Shown here: in pieces, positions 5,304 through 6,501 of the stretch
How positions within the stretch are numbered: the stretch's first letter is position 1
Layout of the letters: every line of letters begins with the position of its first letter
NCBI GenBank assembly: GCA_900550745.1
Contig: URTO01000116.1
Location: 1 to 6,501 of the forward strand
Length of the DNA stretch: 6,501 nt
Source of the DNA: an uncultured Desulfovibrio sp.
GTDB taxonomy: Bacteria; Desulfobacterota; Desulfovibrionia; Desulfovibrionales; Desulfovibrionaceae
Direction of reading: 5' to 3'
The notes under the pieces: generated by a model
Database searches by the model: none
The model's input: only the letters and a program-made list of their open reading frames with translations
What the model was told of the DNA's origin: nothing
Translations under genes and position numbers: made by a program

Positions 5304-6440
5304 ATGAAAACCACAGAACAGATTGAACACGATAAAAACCTTCGCCGCGTCGTTGTTTCCTCACTCGTAGGGGCCGTTATAGAGTGGTATGACTTCTTCC
5401 TGTACGGCGTTGTCGCGGGGCTTATCTTCAATCATCTTTATTTCCCCGAATTTGACGACCGTATCGGAACCATGCTGGCATTCGCCACCTTCGCGGTGGG
5501 TTTTGTGGCCCGGCCTTTGGGCGGCCTCGTGTTTGGGCATTTCGGCGACAAAATCGGCCGCAAAAAGGTGCTGGTGCTTACCCTGATGATCATGGGGACG
5601 GGAACCGTAGCCATCGGGTGCATCCCTTCCTATGCCAGCATCGGGATTTGGGCCCCGATCCTGCTCATTTTGTGCCGTGTTGCGCAAGGCCTCGGGCTCG
5701 GCGGCGAATGGGGCGGCGCCGTGCTGATGTCTTTCGAGTCGGCTCCCGCGCACAAGCGCGCTTTTTATGCCAGCCTGCCGCAGATAGGGCTTTCCCTCGG
5801 CCTGCTGCTGGCTTCCGGCGTCATCGGCTTTTTCTCCGCGGTGCTTTCCAACGAATCCTTCATCAGTTGGGGGTGGCGCATCGCATTCATTATGAGCGCC
5901 GGGCTGCTGTTCGTCGGTTCCTATATCCGTTCCTCCGTGCATGAAACCAAGGACTTCTCGGAAGCCAAGGCCAAGATGCCGGAAGTGAAGTACCCCCTGC
6001 TCGACGCTTTCAAGCGTTACCCCAAGATGATGGTGGCCTGTATGGGTGCCCGTCTCATCGACGGCGTGGCCTTCAACACTTTTGCGGTGTTCTCCTTGAG
6101 CTACCTGACCCAGACCCGCGGGCTTGAGCGTTCCTCCGCGCTCGCGGTGGTCATGATCGCCTCTGTGGTCATGTCTTTCTTCATCCCCTTCTGGGGCTAT
6201 GTCGCCGACCGTATCGGCAAGGCCCGCGTGTTCGGTTTTTGCGCCCTGCTGCTCGGCATCCTTGGTTTCCCGGCTTTCTGGGTGTTCCATAATTATTCCG
6301 ACAACTATCTTTACGTCTGCCTCGCCCTGGCCCTGCCGTTCGGCGTAGTGTACGCCGCCGTGTTCGGGACCATGTCGAGCCTTTTCTCCGACAGCTTCGA
6401 TCCCTCCGTCCGCTATTCCGCCATTTCCCCGACTTGCTGA
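5304..6440 (+). CDS. MHS-family MFS transporter (metabolite:H+ symporter), C-terminally truncated
   Basis: This resembles the proton-coupled organic acid and osmolyte importers of the MHS group (ProP, KgtP, ShiA, YhjE relatives) in the inner membrane; the substrate cannot be read from sequence. Family marks are the N-terminal GAVIEWYDFFLYG (23-35), the MFS loop motif GHFGDKIGRKKVL (78-90), LGLGGEWGGAVL (130-141) and its second-half counterpart GYVADRIGKARV (298-309). About ten membrane segments are present. The ATG has AAGGAG five bases upstream; a longer frame from a TTG at 5247 would start inside the sigma-54 promoter. The product is 378 residues, against about 430-450 for the family. Similarity ends at SVRYSAIS (368-375), where relatives continue with a GISLGYQ-like motif and the last two helices. 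Three unrelated residues and a stop follow, so the gene is probably interrupted and may be a pseudogene. Confidence 0.85.
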   Translation: MKTTEQIEHDKNLRRVVVSSLVGAVIEWYDFFLYGVVAGLIFNHLYFPEFDDRIGTMLAFATFAVGFVARPLGGLVFGHFGDKIGRKKVLVLTLMIMGTGTVAIGCIPSYASIGIWAPILLILCRVAQGLGLGGEWGGAVLMSFESAPAHKRAFYASLPQIGLSLGLLLASGVIGFFSAVLSNESFISWGWRIAFIMSAGLLFVGSYIRSSVHETKDFSEAKAKMPEVKYPLLDAFKRYPKMMVACMGARLIDGVAFNTFAVFSLSYLTQTRGLERSSALAVVMIASVVMSFFIPFWGYVADRIGKARVFGFCALLLGILGFPAFWVFHNYSDNYLYVCLALALPFGVVYAAVFGTMSSLFSDSFDPSVRYSAISPTC

Positions 6441-6501
6441 CCGCTATCGAGAACTTGCCCGCTAATCCTCGTGTGACGGGTGGAGTGACCAAGACCGTTG
6501 C
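6428..6501 (+). other. Unrelated sequence abutting the broken transporter gene
   Basis: From about 6428 none of the three plus-strand frames continues the MHS protein. One frame stays open to the window edge, from 6431 (Asp-Leu-Leu-Thr-Ala) to TKTV, with the segment AIENLPANPRVTGGVTKTV, which reads like part of a soluble protein that I do not recognise. No terminal inverted repeat or target duplication can be judged because only 74 bases are visible. Possible origins are an inserted element, a recombination junction or an assembly join. Confidence 0.4.

Noticed and set aside
5361..6290. A minus-strand open frame of 309 codons opposite the transporter
   Set aside because: It is antisense to a protein with strong MFS motifs; the translation is low-complexity, hydrophilic and His/Gly-rich, typical of a shadow frame.
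1..6501. CRISPR array, tRNA, rRNA or complete insertion sequence
   Set aside because: No regularly spaced identical repeats with unique spacers, no tRNA or rRNA signatures and no transposase motifs were seen on either strand.

Overview
The window holds most of a cytochrome c maturation (Ccm) operon on the minus strand and, divergent from it, a metabolite transporter gene on the plus strand. Three features suggest a Desulfovibrio/Bilophila-type bacterium (Desulfovibrionales): a GC-rich coding style with AT-richer intergenic DNA, the Ccm gene order E-F-A-B-C, and above all a CcmE whose heme-binding histidine is replaced by cysteine in a CxxxY motif. No rRNA or other taxonomic marker is present, so this assignment is inference.

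Layout from left to right. Positions 1-265 carry no convincing gene. They hold two imperfect copies of a ~105-bp tandem repeat and a probable terminator for the ccm operon. Positions 266-4820 are the minus-strand operon, transcribed right to left as ccmE, ccmF, ccmA, ccmB, ccmC. The last four are packed with gaps or overlaps of a few bases. ccmE is set apart from ccmF by a GC-rich 147-bp spacer. Positions 4821-5303 are a long AT-rich divergent intergenic region. It has a sigma-70-like promoter facing ccmE, a cluster of short direct and inverted repeats, and a well-spaced sigma-54 (-24/-12) promoter facing the transporter. Positions 5304-6440 encode an MHS-family (metabolite:H+ symporter) MFS transporter. 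Its homology stops abruptly near 6427, about 60 residues short of family length, and unrelated sequence fills the rest of the window.

How the genes work together: CcmA and CcmB with CcmC load heme onto the membrane-anchored periplasmic chaperone CcmE, and CcmF passes the heme to apocytochrome c. No ccmD, ccmG, ccmH or ccmI is visible here. This agrees with the reduced Ccm systems described for Desulfovibrio, though those genes could lie outside the window. The transporter appears to be regulated independently, probably by a sigma-54 activator binding the upstream repeats.

Most unusual points: the Cys-type CcmE, the sigma-54 promoter with helically phased upstream repeats, the sharp breakpoint in the transporter gene, and the diverged tandem repeat beyond ccmC.
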